From NCBI GenBank assembly GCA_048213135.1, contig PS015183.1, positions 80,241-129,206 on the forward strand: 48,966 nt of DNA, given 5' to 3'. The stretch's first letter is position 1, and every line of letters begins with the position of its first letter. The translations under genes and the position numbers were made by a program. The stretch comes from Reclinomonas americana ATCC 50394 (taxonomy: Eukaryota > Jakobida > Jakobea > Jakobida). Positions 32,922 through 43,414 of this stretch are shown one piece after another. The notes below the pieces were generated by a model that ran no database searches, had not been told where the DNA came from, and saw only the letters and a program-made list of their open reading frames with translations.

Positions 32922-33243
32922 NNNNNNNNNNNNNNNNNNNNACACCCTTCCCTCCCTCTCCCACCTCCCACACCCCACTCACCGCCTCCTTGACACGCCG
33001 ACTCTGCGAGCGAATCACAAACACCTGCTCAATCGACGGCTGCACCCACGGGTTCTCCTCCTCCTCGGCCGCCGCCTCCACCTCAATCGCCTGCTGCTTA
33101 GGCGGCCTCCTAGGCGCGGCCGCCACTACTCGCCTCCGTGGTGGCGGTCGCGCACTCGGCTCACCCGTTGACGATGACGCGCCTTCATCGACTTCCTCGT
33201 CCTCTTCTTCGTCGTCGTTGCCGTCGATGTCGTAATCGCTCAT
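30699..33243 (-). CDS. CFAP100: CFAP100 (CCDC37/MIA1)-like axonemal coiled-coil protein
   Basis: Part of the modifier-of-inner-arms complex that helps regulate inner dynein arms in motile cilia. The acidic N-terminus MSDYDIDGNDDEEEDEEVDE leads to NPWVQPSIEQVFVIR, comparable with the family's NPF..P.D.. segment. The DUF4200 helix follows (KRNIFLLQMSLEEKRKETER; VQEIKRLTTEITRVRSEL), then LDKLTPKEWK and the later block ESLLAEFTSLEDKNLFLMQL, which align with family motifs I know. Exons include 33243-32983, 32509-32341, 32083-about 31850, about 31780-31587, 31508-31443, 31386-31224, 31170-31047, 30971-30884 and 30821-30699; the end lies in the gap. Three donors are GTTGCG. A 20-N gap (32922-32941) sits in intron 1. 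Confidence 0.8.
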
Positions 33244-33312
33244 TGTTGTGTTGTGTTGTGATCAACGGGTTTTGCTCGCGATGTCGTTTTGTGTGTGATT
33301 TGTCTGTGCGAA
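33244..33312. promoter_or_regulatory. Short divergent promoter, CFAP100 and 61-aa gene
   Basis: Only 69 bp separate the two divergent ATGs (33243 minus, 33313 plus), so core promoter and both 5' UTRs must overlap. It contains TTGTGTTGTGTTGTG and no TATA box. Confidence 0.4.
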
Positions 33313-33388
33313 ATGGCGCGTGAGGCGTCGTTGTTGGTGTGGGCGCTCATTGAGGATCTGGGGCTCCCGTTGGAGGTGAGCAGGTCGT

Positions 33389-33424
<36 letters not shown>

Positions 33425-34091
33425 GAGATGCAAGTGGATTGCGATCACTCAGTCACTCTTGCACACGCTCACACACTCGCATGCACACACACATGCGCAC
33501 ACACTCCCCCACTCATCCACTCACTCTCACTCTCAGTCACTCTTCCACACACTCATTCACTCACTCTTCCACTCTTCCACTCACTCTCCCACTCACTCTT
33601 CCACACACTCACTCACTCACTCACTCCCTCCCTCCCTCCCCTCACTCACTCGCTTACTCACTCTCTCACTCACTCTCACACACATACACTCACCCACTCA
33701 CTCCCCCACTCACTCCCCCACTCACTCCCCCACTCACTCACTCCCCACTCCCCACTCACTCACTCCCCACTCACTCATCCCCACTCACTCACTCCCCACT
33801 CACTCACTCCCCACTCACTCACTCCCCACTCACTCACTCCCCACTCACTCACTCCCCCACTCACTCACTCCTCCACTCACTCCTCCACTCACTCCCCCAC
33901 TCACTCCTCCACTCACTCACCTTCCACTCACTCCCCCTTCTCTCACTCACTTGTCTTCAACGTTGCAGCCAAGTGGTCAGGTGCTGATGAAGAGTCACCG
34001 GACGGTGAGCGAGATCTTGAGCTCGTTGCGCGTTGATGTGCGCTCGGTGACGGCGGATGTGGTGGAGAGTGGATCGGACTCGCTTCGTTGA
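33313..34091 (+). CDS. Hypothetical 61-aa protein, two exons
   Basis: Exon 1 (33313-33375, MAREASLLVWALIEDLGLPL) ends in a phase-0 GTGAGC donor. Exon 2 (33969-34091) reads PSGQVLMKSHRTVSEILSSL ... VESGSDSLR and stops. The protein is short and helical, with no recognised family; a ciliary role is only a guess from the shared promoter with CFAP100. The 593-nt intron is one of the longest gap-free introns in the window and is almost wholly repeat. Confidence 0.55.
33388..33955. repeat. (GA)n then (CACTC)n minisatellite filling an intron
   Basis: (GA)n at 33391-33420, then CACTCACTC arrays. From about 33690 regular CACTCACTCCCC units appear, with a 20-22-bp higher-order period at about 33740-33860. 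It provides a very long pyrimidine-rich tract before the acceptor at 33968. Confidence 0.85.
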
Positions 34092-34154
34092 GTGTTGCGA
34101 GGGTTGGTGGGGAAGGAGGGATGGAGGGCGATTTGCTGCTTGCCTCCACACCAT

Positions 34155-34720
34155 CGAGTGTGTCACACGGTCGACGAGAGAGGTACAACAGATCTTGCAG
34201 GTCTTCTTGTTATTCGCGACCTGAATTGTCTGTCTGTCTCTCACTTCGCGAAGCCGTTTCTGTTTCATGAGTGTGCTGTCGACGAGAGGCACAGCAGATC
34301 TGCAGGTCTTCTTGTTATTCGCGACCTGCATCGTCTGTCTTTCACTCCCTCTGCCTTACGAGTGTGGTGTCGATGAGAGGCACAACAGATCTGCAGGTTT
34401 TCTTCTTCCTTGTTTCGCGACCTGCATCGTCTGTCTCTCACTCCCTCTGCCTTCGCGAAACCGTTTCTGTTTCCTGAGTTTGTGGTCGACGAGCAGATCC
34501 GCAGGTTTTCATCTTCATTGTTGGCGATCTGCATCATCTGTCTCTCACTCCCTCGGCATACGCGAAGCCGTTTCTGTTTCATATGAGTTTGTGGTGGACA
34601 ACCGAGACAGGCGATCTGCAGATCTTCTTCTTTCTTGTTTCGCAACCCTTCATTGTCTGTTTCTCTCTCTCTCTGTCGGCCTCTGTATCCACAAGACTGT
34701 TTAGACAGAGACTTGTCAAC
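34155..34720. repeat. Tandem ~100-bp repeats, each with a conserved hairpin
   Basis: About five diverged units begin near 34168, 34272, 34368, 34486 and 34595. Each carries CGA.GAG..ACA.CAGATCTGCAGGT, a pyrimidine-rich spacer and GCGACCTGCATCGTCTGTCT; most also have GCCGTTTCTGTTTC. In units 1-3 GCAGGTC or GCAGGTT can pair with GACCTGC; in unit 4 GCAGGTT faces GATCTGC and still pairs through G.T pairs. No coding frame is conserved among units. The array runs into the N-gap at 34725. Confidence 0.65.
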
Positions 34721-34724
34721 GAGC

Positions 34725-35211
34725 NNNNNNNNNNNNNNNNNNNNNNNNNNNNNNNNNNNNNNNNNNNNNNNNNNNNNNNNNNNNNNNNNNNNNNNNNNNN
34801 NNNNNNNNNNNNNNNNNNNNNNNNNNNNNNNNNNNNNNNNNNNNNNNNNNNNNNNNNNNNNNNNNNNNNNNNNNNNNNNNNNNNNNNNNNNNNNNNNNNN
34901 NNNNNNNNNNNNNNNNNNNNNNNNNNNNNNNNNNNNNNNNNNNNNNNNNNNNNNNNNNNNNNNNNNNNNNNNNNNNNNNNNNNNNNNNNNNNNNNNNNNN
35001 NNNNNNNNNNNNNNNNNNNNNNNNNNNNNNNNNNNNNNNNNNNNNNNNNNNNNNNNNNNNNNNNNNNNNNNNNNNNNNNNNNNNNNNNNNNNNNNNNNNN
35101 NNNNNNNNNNNNNNNNNNNNNNNNNNNNNNNNNNNNNNNNNNNNNNNNNNNNNNNNNNNNNNNNNNNNNNNNNNNNNNNNNNNNNNNNNNNNNNNNNNNN
35201 NNNNNNNNNNN
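34725..35211. other. Assembly gap (487 N)
   Basis: Lies between the hairpin repeat array and the first visible exon of the LRR gene. It should contain the LRR gene's 5' end and possibly more repeat units. Confidence 0.7.
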
Positions 35212-35275
35212 CCCCCTTCCCCCCTCTCCCCCCTTCCCCCCTCTCCACCTCCCCTTCCCTCCCCCCTCCACACAG

Positions 35276-37550
35276 GAGACCTGCAGTGGAGCCCACAAAC
35301 CAGCGACTTTCTAACCATTCTGCGGCGCCACAAGCCGCCACTGCCCGTACTGCATCGCAAGCGCGTGGCCGAGTACTTTACCATTCTCAACCTGCGCAAG
35401 CGCAAGGTCCTCCTCCTCTCTTCTGCCTTCTCCTTTTCGTCCCCCAACCCTTGCCTTACTTGTCGGCGCGCAGATTGGCGTCATTGACAAGGACTTTGGC
35501 AAGTTCTCGCGCCTCACCGAGGTCAACGTGTCGGCCAATGAGCTGCGCGTGCTGGAGAATTTGCCGCCGCATGTCAGCATTGTCAATGCCTTTGCGAACC
35601 AGTTGCGCTTTCTTTCGATTCCACTTTGCAGTCGTCCCTCTTTTGCTCACTCGTGCGTGTGCAGGATCACCGAGGTGCGCCTGCCGTACTCGCGCAACGT
35701 TCAGCACCTCGGCCTCGGCAACAACTTGCTCAGCAGTCTGCAGTTCCTGGCAGAGACCGACGGTGCGTGTTGTGAAGCTGATGTGTTGGTCTCTCTGCAT
35801 GCTGTCCACTCACTCTTCACAGACGAGGGCAACACGGTGTGGCCGGCTCTGGTGGGGTTGGATGTGTCGTTCAACGAGTTTGATCAGTGGGACGAGTTTC
35901 TGGCGGTGGTGCAAAAGCTGCCGGCGCTGCGCATGTTGTGGATTCAGGGGTTGCGTCGGGGGGAAGGAGGAGAAGCTGGAGCCTGTTTTCCAACCCCAAG
36001 AACTTACCTTTACCGCAGCAACCCAATGTCCATGTGCATTGGAATCCGCGATGCTGCATTGCTGGGCTTGCCGCGACTGCGCTACTTGGACGGGGTGGAG
36101 ATTACTGTGCCGGAGCGTGATGCTCTGCAAGAGCGAAGCGAGCGCACACAGAGGATACTGGCGGAGAAGGGCGAGTTGCCGCCTGGCGAGCGGGACGAGA
36201 GACATGTGATTCCTGGTCTGTCCTCTCATGTCCCCCCGCATTGATGGATCATCTGACGCCCTTGAACGCAGAGGTCAAGGTGACGCTGACCATCGACGCA
36301 GTGTCGTCTGTCATTCCGCGCGTGCCAGAGGCCGCTGAGCTTCGTCCACTCTTTGATGAGACGGTGCCCGACGACCAGAAAAAGTTGCACATTCCCTCTC
36401 ACCTTCTCACGTCGTGATTGCTACACTCCTCACACACACACAACCTTGCAGACTGTGGGCACCGGTGGCGTACTCGCTGGTGTACTCGTTCTTTGGGCAC
36501 CCACCAGTGCGGTCGGTCGAGTTTTTCAATCCGGTGGAGCAGCAAAAGATTGAGGCTCTCACTGCGGAGATCAGTGGTGGTGCGGCAGGCGGCAAGGGTG
36601 GCAAGAAGGCTCCTCCGGCCAAGGTGTGTTATGTGCAGACAACTCGATAAGCAGGTGGTTTCTCGCCATTTTGACAAGTGGTGCGTGTGTGTGCGTGTGT
36701 GTACAGCCTCCTGCTGGCAAGAAAGGCGCCCCCGCCCCCGTCGAGGAGGAGGTGGGCGCAGAGGAGCGGATCAACGGCAAGGTCACTGCTTTGCTGAACG
36801 AAATGCGTGTACCGTTCGATGCGCGATTGCCGGCAGCGTGGGCGGAGAAGTTTGTCGTTCCATGTGGCTCGGCCTTGTTCCACTATCTGCGTGGTGCGCC
36901 TGCTTGTGTCTGTGTTCCCATCCGCTCGTGCATCTCACCAATCTGCTGGCGTGAACAGACGAGGGACTGAGTGTATCGTTGGTTGCTCGGCGTGCACTGG
37001 CACCCGCCGAGGGCTCGCCACCAGCGGCTGCCACCGATAACGAGGGTCCATCGGCTGCGGCTGCTGCTGCGCTGCCGGCGGCCGACGAGCTGGTGCTGGC
37101 CTCGGTCACGGTGCCGATGTCGGAGTTGTGCGGCAGCAAGGTCAGCTAATTATTAACTTACTTTCTCTCTCCCCCCACATCACTCCTGCCATTTGACAAA
37201 TGTCTCTGCAGAGCGAGGTCGCCGCACAGTTGACGATGAAGAAACTGGCGTTTTCTCGCGAGTACACAATCGACAAGCGTGAAGTGGTGGTCCTGGACTC
37301 CAAGGGTCGACCGCGACCTCTGGCACAACCACAATTGTCTACTGGGTCGGCTGCTGCTGCGCCACCTGGCGACAGCAGCAGCGACAGTGCAGCTGCGCCG
37401 CCGGAGCCATCGCTGGATGAGCGGCTGCGATTGACGTCGCCTGTGTTGCACGTGAGCGCGGCCGTGGCGTCGCCTCTCGAGAAGCCACCACCACCACCGC
37501 CAGAACCGGAACCCGTGCAGCCGACGCCGGTCAAGGGCAAAAAGAAATGA
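35276..37550 (+). CDS. Leucine-rich-repeat protein, LRRC43-like (5' end in gap)
   Basis: Exons 35276-35406, 35474-35601, 35665-35762, 35823-35949, 36019-36215, 36272-36383, 36452-36623, 36707-36893, 36959-37140 and 37212-37550, all in phase. The start (LQWSPQTSDFLTILRRHKPP ... RVAEYFTILNLRKRKIGVID) leads to irregular LRRs (LTEVNVSANELRVLENLP; VQHLGLGNNLLSSLQFL; LVGLDVSFNEF) and a cap (LGLPRLRYLDGVEIT). The long C-terminal part has a beta-rich segment, a Lys/Ala/Gly linker and a Pro-rich tail ending KGKKK. Its layout recalls LRRC43, a poorly characterised LRR protein usually found in ciliated organisms; this assignment is from memory of the family and moderate. Three donors are GTTGCG or GTTGCA. 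Confidence 0.65.
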
Positions 37551-37627
37551 ATGTCGCCGTTGTTTAATGGTACACATAGACTCCCGGGTTAAAATAATTA
37601 TCTGCACCGAGGAGGGTGTTTGTTGGC

Positions 37628-40600
37628 CTACGCCACGCCTCTCCCACAAAAGGCTTCCAGTAGATCGGGGCTGAGACCAATGGCCCCATCGTACACCACA
37701 CCGCTGACGTCGAGACTGTTGCCACCCACACTCCATCGCAAGCGCGGCATGTCGAGCACCGACAGCTCGGCCACTGCCTGTGAGTCGTCCGCTTGTTGTG
37801 CTCGCTGCACGTCCCACGCACGAAGCGAGCAATCTGCGCCGCAAAGCCATCATCGGCAACATGAGAGAGAGAGAGAACACATCGGGCGGTGTGTCGGGAC
37901 AGACCGTCAGCTGCGGTGAACAGCAGTCGATCGTCTTCCGAAAACAGCAAATCGTTGACCGTGGACGACACCTGGAGAAGGACGCGACTCCACAGGCGAC
38001 CAACGCGCGCATTTGAGGTGCTCCACTGGCGCACGGTGTTGTCTTGCGAAGCGGAAAGGAGCCATCGCTGATCGTTGCTGAAGCGAAGCGACTGCATCGA
38101 GCACAACAAACACGATTGAGCATCTGATAAACAAAAGGATGCGCAAGATCACGCAGTGCAACTTTGATCGGCCGTGTATGGCCAAACAGCGACGCCAAGC
38201 ACGTGCCATCCGCCACGCGCCACAAACGAACCGAAGCGTCCATACTGCAGCGCGTGTAAGAGCGCAATCATCCAACTGCGCATAATACGTGAATGCTCAC
38301 CTGCCCGACGCCAGCAGCTGACCATTGCTCGGTGAAAACGCCAGCGACGTGATCCAATTGGCATGCCCACGAAGCTTGGACAGGCAACGCCCGGCGGCGA
38401 CGTCCCACAACGCCACCAGTGTGTCGTCGCCACCGGTGGCCAACAGCGCACCCGCCGGAGCAAAACACACACAGTTGACCACATCGTCGTGCGAGCCGGA
38501 CAAGGAGCGTACGTCGCCGCTCTCGCGGTCCAGCACCAACACAATGCCGGAGAAATCCTCGCTTGCGGCCGATGCCACGTATCTGCCATCGGCAGACACC
38601 GACACGGCTTGCACACCACTGCCGGTGCTGTGCGTCCACTCTTCTCGCACGCTGCCAGTCGTCGGATCGCGCACCGTAGCTGTCAGGCTACGCGCGCAGG
38701 CCACCACCAGCGAGGAGGTGCCGCCAACCGTCATGGCAGCAATGTCGTCCACCGGCCCGTCGGACACGGTGAGCACATTGCGCGACTGGCCGTCAAAGGC
38801 GCCCCAGAAGCGCATCACTCCATCGTAGCCGGCGGAGACCAGTGTGTCGGAGTCGATGAGCACCATACATGTGACACGGTCGGTGTGACCGCCAGCGGCA
38901 CGTGTCTCGGCCGTCACACTGGCCAACGGAGCAAGCACAGCGCCATTGGCACCAACAACACCGTCACCTGCCGACCGCAGTGACATGCCCTCCACATGTG
39001 CACCCCGGAAGGAGGCACGTCGCAACACAGCACCGGCCAGCGACACATTCCGCAAATCAGCGTCGTCCAGAATGCACGACTCCATCACGGCCTGCGCGAC
39101 ACAGGTGAGGCGTGAATGGGGAAAGGGGAAGNNNNNNNNNNNNNNNNNNNNCAAGGCGGAATGTAAGGGGAAACGAAAAGAGAGACAGATAGAACGGGAT
39201 GCCACTCACCTGCGTGAGACGGGCACCGGGAATGCGCACGCCGCGCAAATTCATGTTGATGAACGAGAAGCGGCACAAGTTGAGGGCTGGATGCAGCAAC
39301 GTGAACACCACAGACGCATGACATGGAAAGGGGAGGAGACAGCAATATCAACACAGACCAGTGATTGCGTTGGCAGCGGCGGCGGCCAACTCTGCACGAG
39401 TGCGAGTTTCGAGTACCAGCGCCAAGAGGGCGGCTTGCACGCCGTCGCTCAACATGGCACGATCTGCAATGAGCTCCAGAATGTCGCTCTGTGAAAGGAG
39501 AGAGACAGAATGAGTGTGGAAGCGACAGCAATGTGTGCGCGCGCGCGCATGTGACAATCACCTCACGATATCCGGTCAACACATGCATGTTGAGCAAGTG
39601 ATGTGCAAGGTCGTGCATAGCGACCTGATCCAGCTCGGCGTCAGCCAACTGCGGAATGGAGCGCGGATTGATGGCATCGCTGCGGACGCCGAGTGGATTC
39701 ACGACAGGTGCACTGCCGAGGCCGATGGGGGCGGCCAGTAGTGTCTCCACAAAGTCGAACGCTGTGAAAAACTGCCACCACAGCGGATGCAGAAAGGCCG
39801 TGCCGGTCGGCAGCAGCAGCAGGGTGCGTCGGAAGGCGCCAGCTTTGGCCACAACCGAGGCGGTGGGTGGCGGAGTGGCGGCCACTTTGCGCGAGGCCAG
39901 GCGGCACTGCATGAAACAGTCGGCCACAGTGCGGACCTCCTGTGCGTCAAGAATTGGATTGAGTGTGCGAGTGAGTCAGTGTTTCGCGGGCTTGCGCCAA
40001 GTACCGGTGCAAAGGAGGCAGCATCGGGCGACTGCAGCTGCTTCTCGAACCACCAGTGCGCCACATGATACAGCAAGCGATATCGTGTCATGCGGCCTGC
40101 GCGGGGTGTGAGCACAAACACACAGCAGAGAAAGGCATGTGGCGCACTGGAGACAAGCAACGCAACGTGACGAGTGCGACGAGGTGCGCGTGAAATCGGC
40201 AAACGCCGGCAGCGCCGTCGTCAGCATGTGCAAGAAGAGTGGCTGCCGAGGGACGTGAGCGAAACAAACAGAACTTGACTGACAATCACCACGGACGCAC
40301 AGTCTTGGTCAGGCGTCCCACGCCAGGAATGCTGGCCACGTGCTGTGCCAAGAACTGGCGTGACTCGCCCGAGTACCCGCTGGTGTCTTGGTCCACGACT
40401 CTGCAGAATAGAGAGAGGAGTGAACACAAGCGGCGAGGGCTACAGATTATCCACACACACACGCACGCACTTGGCGAAATACAGGCGCAAATCGTCGGGT
40501 CCCGGCGGTACCAACTCGCACTCCACTAATCGCTGCGACAGGAACGAGGGCGGCGACAGGCTGCCCGAGCGCGACCGACTGCCACTGCGTGCACGATTAT

Positions 40601-42735
40601 CCCGCAGACTCCCACTCCGGCTGCGCCCACCGCCTCCAGCACCTCCACTGCCGCCGCCCACACCAATGCCCGTTCCTGTGACGTTGAGTTGAGTCCCTAT
40701 TGCGCCACACAACATGGGGATGTGCAGGGAAACAGGACTGTGGACCTTCTAACGGCGACGTCCGACGCGGTGACAAGGCCGGGCTGATGGGACTTGTTTC
40801 GGCTTCGGGGTCCACCAGATTTGCGACGCCGAGGCCCAACTGCTTCACGGCGGCTCGGCGGCAGGTGAGAATGATCTTTACATTCCAGTCCTGCACAACG
40901 ACGCTTGACTGTGTCACCGTCAAGAAAATATCGACTGCGTCATACACACACATACCGACAAGTGGTTGACGACCCAGAAGTTCTTCTCGCGAATGGACGA
41001 CGCACGCAGATCATCGTAGTTGTCGAGCAGCAGCAGAATCTGACGACCCTCCAGCTTGATGTCCTCGATCTGTGGACCGCACGCGGTGAGTTGCCATCAC
41101 CATCGCATCACATGCTGTCGTTCGCGGAGTGACGGAACCTGCTCCAGAGAGAATCCGCGCGTCTTGAGCACGTGAAACATGAACTCGCCACCGAAAGCCT
41201 GAATATCCGACACGGTTTGCATGGCCACAAAGATCGGAATCGGTGGGTGCGGCAAGCTGCCGGAGCCCCACGATTTCCACACATCGCGCTCCAGGTGATG
41301 CAGCAGCGCCGTCTTGCCAGCTCCCGGCAGGCCGCTCACCAGCAGCACCTACAGGCAGAACTCAAGTCACACACACGCGTGCTGCAAGTAAACCTCCATG
41401 ACAAAAACTGCTGCGCACCTGGTCCACGGCGTCCTCCAGAAAGGTGTTGATGATGGTGAGTACGGGCACCGCGCGTGTGACAGGCTGCACAATGTTGCTG
41501 GTGGCACGCAGCGGGATGGATGGGTACCCGTGAAACATGTCTTGCCGGTCGTCGCCATCCAGCACGGCCACGCGCTTCGCTCGCAGCACGATCGAGGCGT
41601 GCACAATCGGGTCGTCGGTGGCAATGGTCGACACTGTGACACGCCCAGCGTGTGCGTGTGTGTGAGAGAGAGGCCACGCATCTTCAAACAGAGACAGTCA
41701 CCAACCATCGATAGCGGCGACCTCGGGCACTGGTGACTCCAACGCCGGAACCACAGCAGCTGAAGCAGCAGCAGCAGCAGGAGACACCGGTGCTGGTGCC
41801 GACACCTCCAGCGTCGATGGTGGCGGTGGCGGCGATACCACCGCCGCAGCAGGCTCCGCTGCCTCTGCGACCGCCTCCGGCATGGCCGGGGTGGCCTGTG
41901 CGGCAGCCGACGACGAATCGTCGCCCATGTCAATGTACACGTCGCTCGAGTCGGCCGAGTCCACGTCGGCCTCCACCGCATTGGCCACCGCAGCCGGCTC
42001 TGCACCAGTGGCGCTGTCAGAGGGAGTGCCACCATCACCAAACAACAGAGAGAAGAGAAAAGTGTGCAAACCGACGGCGGCAGCCTCGACGGCCTCCGGG
42101 GAAACCCCACCCTCTGCGACCGCAGCCGTCGACGACGTTGCTGCTGACGCTGTGCTCACATCATCGGCAGCATTGTCTGCATGCTCGTCAACGCGGTCGG
42201 GCATGAGTGCCGAAGGCTCCGGCAGTGTCGACGGCGGTGGTGGTGGCGAGGCGGGTGGTGGCGGTGGCGACACCAGCAGTGATGTCGGTGGCGAGTATCC
42301 ATCGCGCGTATCAGCACCCAGTGGAAGCGGAGGTGGCAGCGCCAGAAGCAGGGCAGCATCAACGCCGTCGGCGTTGGCGCCGGCGATGTTGTTGCTGAGA
42401 TTGCGATGCACCGGCGACGAATCATCCAATCTCACTGTGCGTGCGTGTGCGTGCGCGTATGGCATTCAGCATGCAGACATGTACACATAGGCGGAGATTG
42501 TGCTGTGCGGGGAGGAGGAGACAAGCATGTACGCACACGAGGGAGTGTCGCGGAATGGTGACTCGGCGGGCGTGGTGGCTGAGACCACTGCAGTTTCGTG
42601 CACTTTTGCTGCGGCCTGCGTCTCGTGCTGCAACGGTGCGCGACGCACATCGACGGGTCGCGAGGCGCAGCAGCCACCACCGACCAGTGGTTGTCGTCGT
42701 CGTCGCACGAACATTGGTGGGGGTAAAGAAGCAGC
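37628..42735 (-). CDS. STAND NTPase: NACHT-like + pentapeptide + WD40
   Basis: Signal-transduction ATPase with an oligomerisation switch. The N-terminus (42735-41706) is low-complexity and Ala/Pro/Ser-rich; the true start is in or near the gap 42736-43298. The NTPase core: Walker A GLPGAGKTALLHHLE (about 41330), Walker B-like QILLLLDNYDDL (about 41040), then VKIILTCR (about 40880). Helical exons follow (MTRYRLLYHVAHWWFEKQLQ; LLLLPTGTAFLHPLWWQFF). Pentapeptide repeats come next (MNLRGVRIPGARL; DDADLRNVSLAGAVLRRASF, about 39280-38990). About six WD40 blades finish the protein (TLVSAGYDGVMRFW; ATGGDDTLVALWDV; MDASVRLWRV; DNTVRQW; CSLRAWDV), with a stop at 37628. Two donors are GTTGCG or GTTGCA. 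The ligand is unknown; sensing or scaffolding is inferred from architecture. Confidence 0.8.
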
Positions 42736-43298
42736 NNNNNNNNNNNNNNNNNNNNNNNNNNNNNNNNNNNNNNNNNNNNNNNNNNNNNNNNNNNNNNNNN
42801 NNNNNNNNNNNNNNNNNNNNNNNNNNNNNNNNNNNNNNNNNNNNNNNNNNNNNNNNNNNNNNNNNNNNNNNNNNNNNNNNNNNNNNNNNNNNNNNNNNNN
42901 NNNNNNNNNNNNNNNNNNNNNNNNNNNNNNNNNNNNNNNNNNNNNNNNNNNNNNNNNNNNNNNNNNNNNNNNNNNNNNNNNNNNNNNNNNNNNNNNNNNN
43001 NNNNNNNNNNNNNNNNNNNNNNNNNNNNNNNNNNNNNNNNNNNNNNNNNNNNNNNNNNNNNNNNNNNNNNNNNNNNNNNNNNNNNNNNNNNNNNNNNNNN
43101 NNNNNNNNNNNNNNNNNNNNNNNNNNNNNNNNNNNNNNNNNNNNNNNNNNNNNNNNNNNNNNNNNNNNNNNNNNNNNNNNNNNNNNNNNNNNNNNNNNNN
43201 NNNNNNNNNNNNNNNNNNNNNNNNNNNNNNNNNNNNNNNNNNNNNNNNNNNNNNNNNNNNNNNNNNNNNNNNNNNNNNNNNNNNNNNNNNNNNNNNNN
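42736..43298. other. Assembly gap (563 N), too small for what must be missing
   Basis: The left flank is the N-terminal region of the NACHT gene; the right flank is the middle of eEF2 domain I. About 650 codons of eEF2 should follow on the minus strand, so at least 2 kb should be here. Confidence 0.65.
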
Positions 43299-43414
43299 GG
43301 TTAGTGAAAAGGGAAAGGGGGGAAGAGGGAAAAGGGGGGAGAAAAACAGGCAAGACAAAGAACGCAAACGCCGCACAAATAGGTAAGGCACACACTCCTC
43401 CTCTTCTCTCTCAC

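Noticed and set aside
33289-33987. A 232-codon frame of Ser/His/Thr/Leu repeats
   Set aside because: It is the translated (CACTC)n minisatellite inside an intron whose flanking exons join in phase.
41733-42490. Plus-strand frames rich in Pro, Ser and Gln opposite the NACHT N-terminus
   Set aside because: They are the complement of the Ala/Pro/Ser low-complexity region; splice phases support the minus strand.
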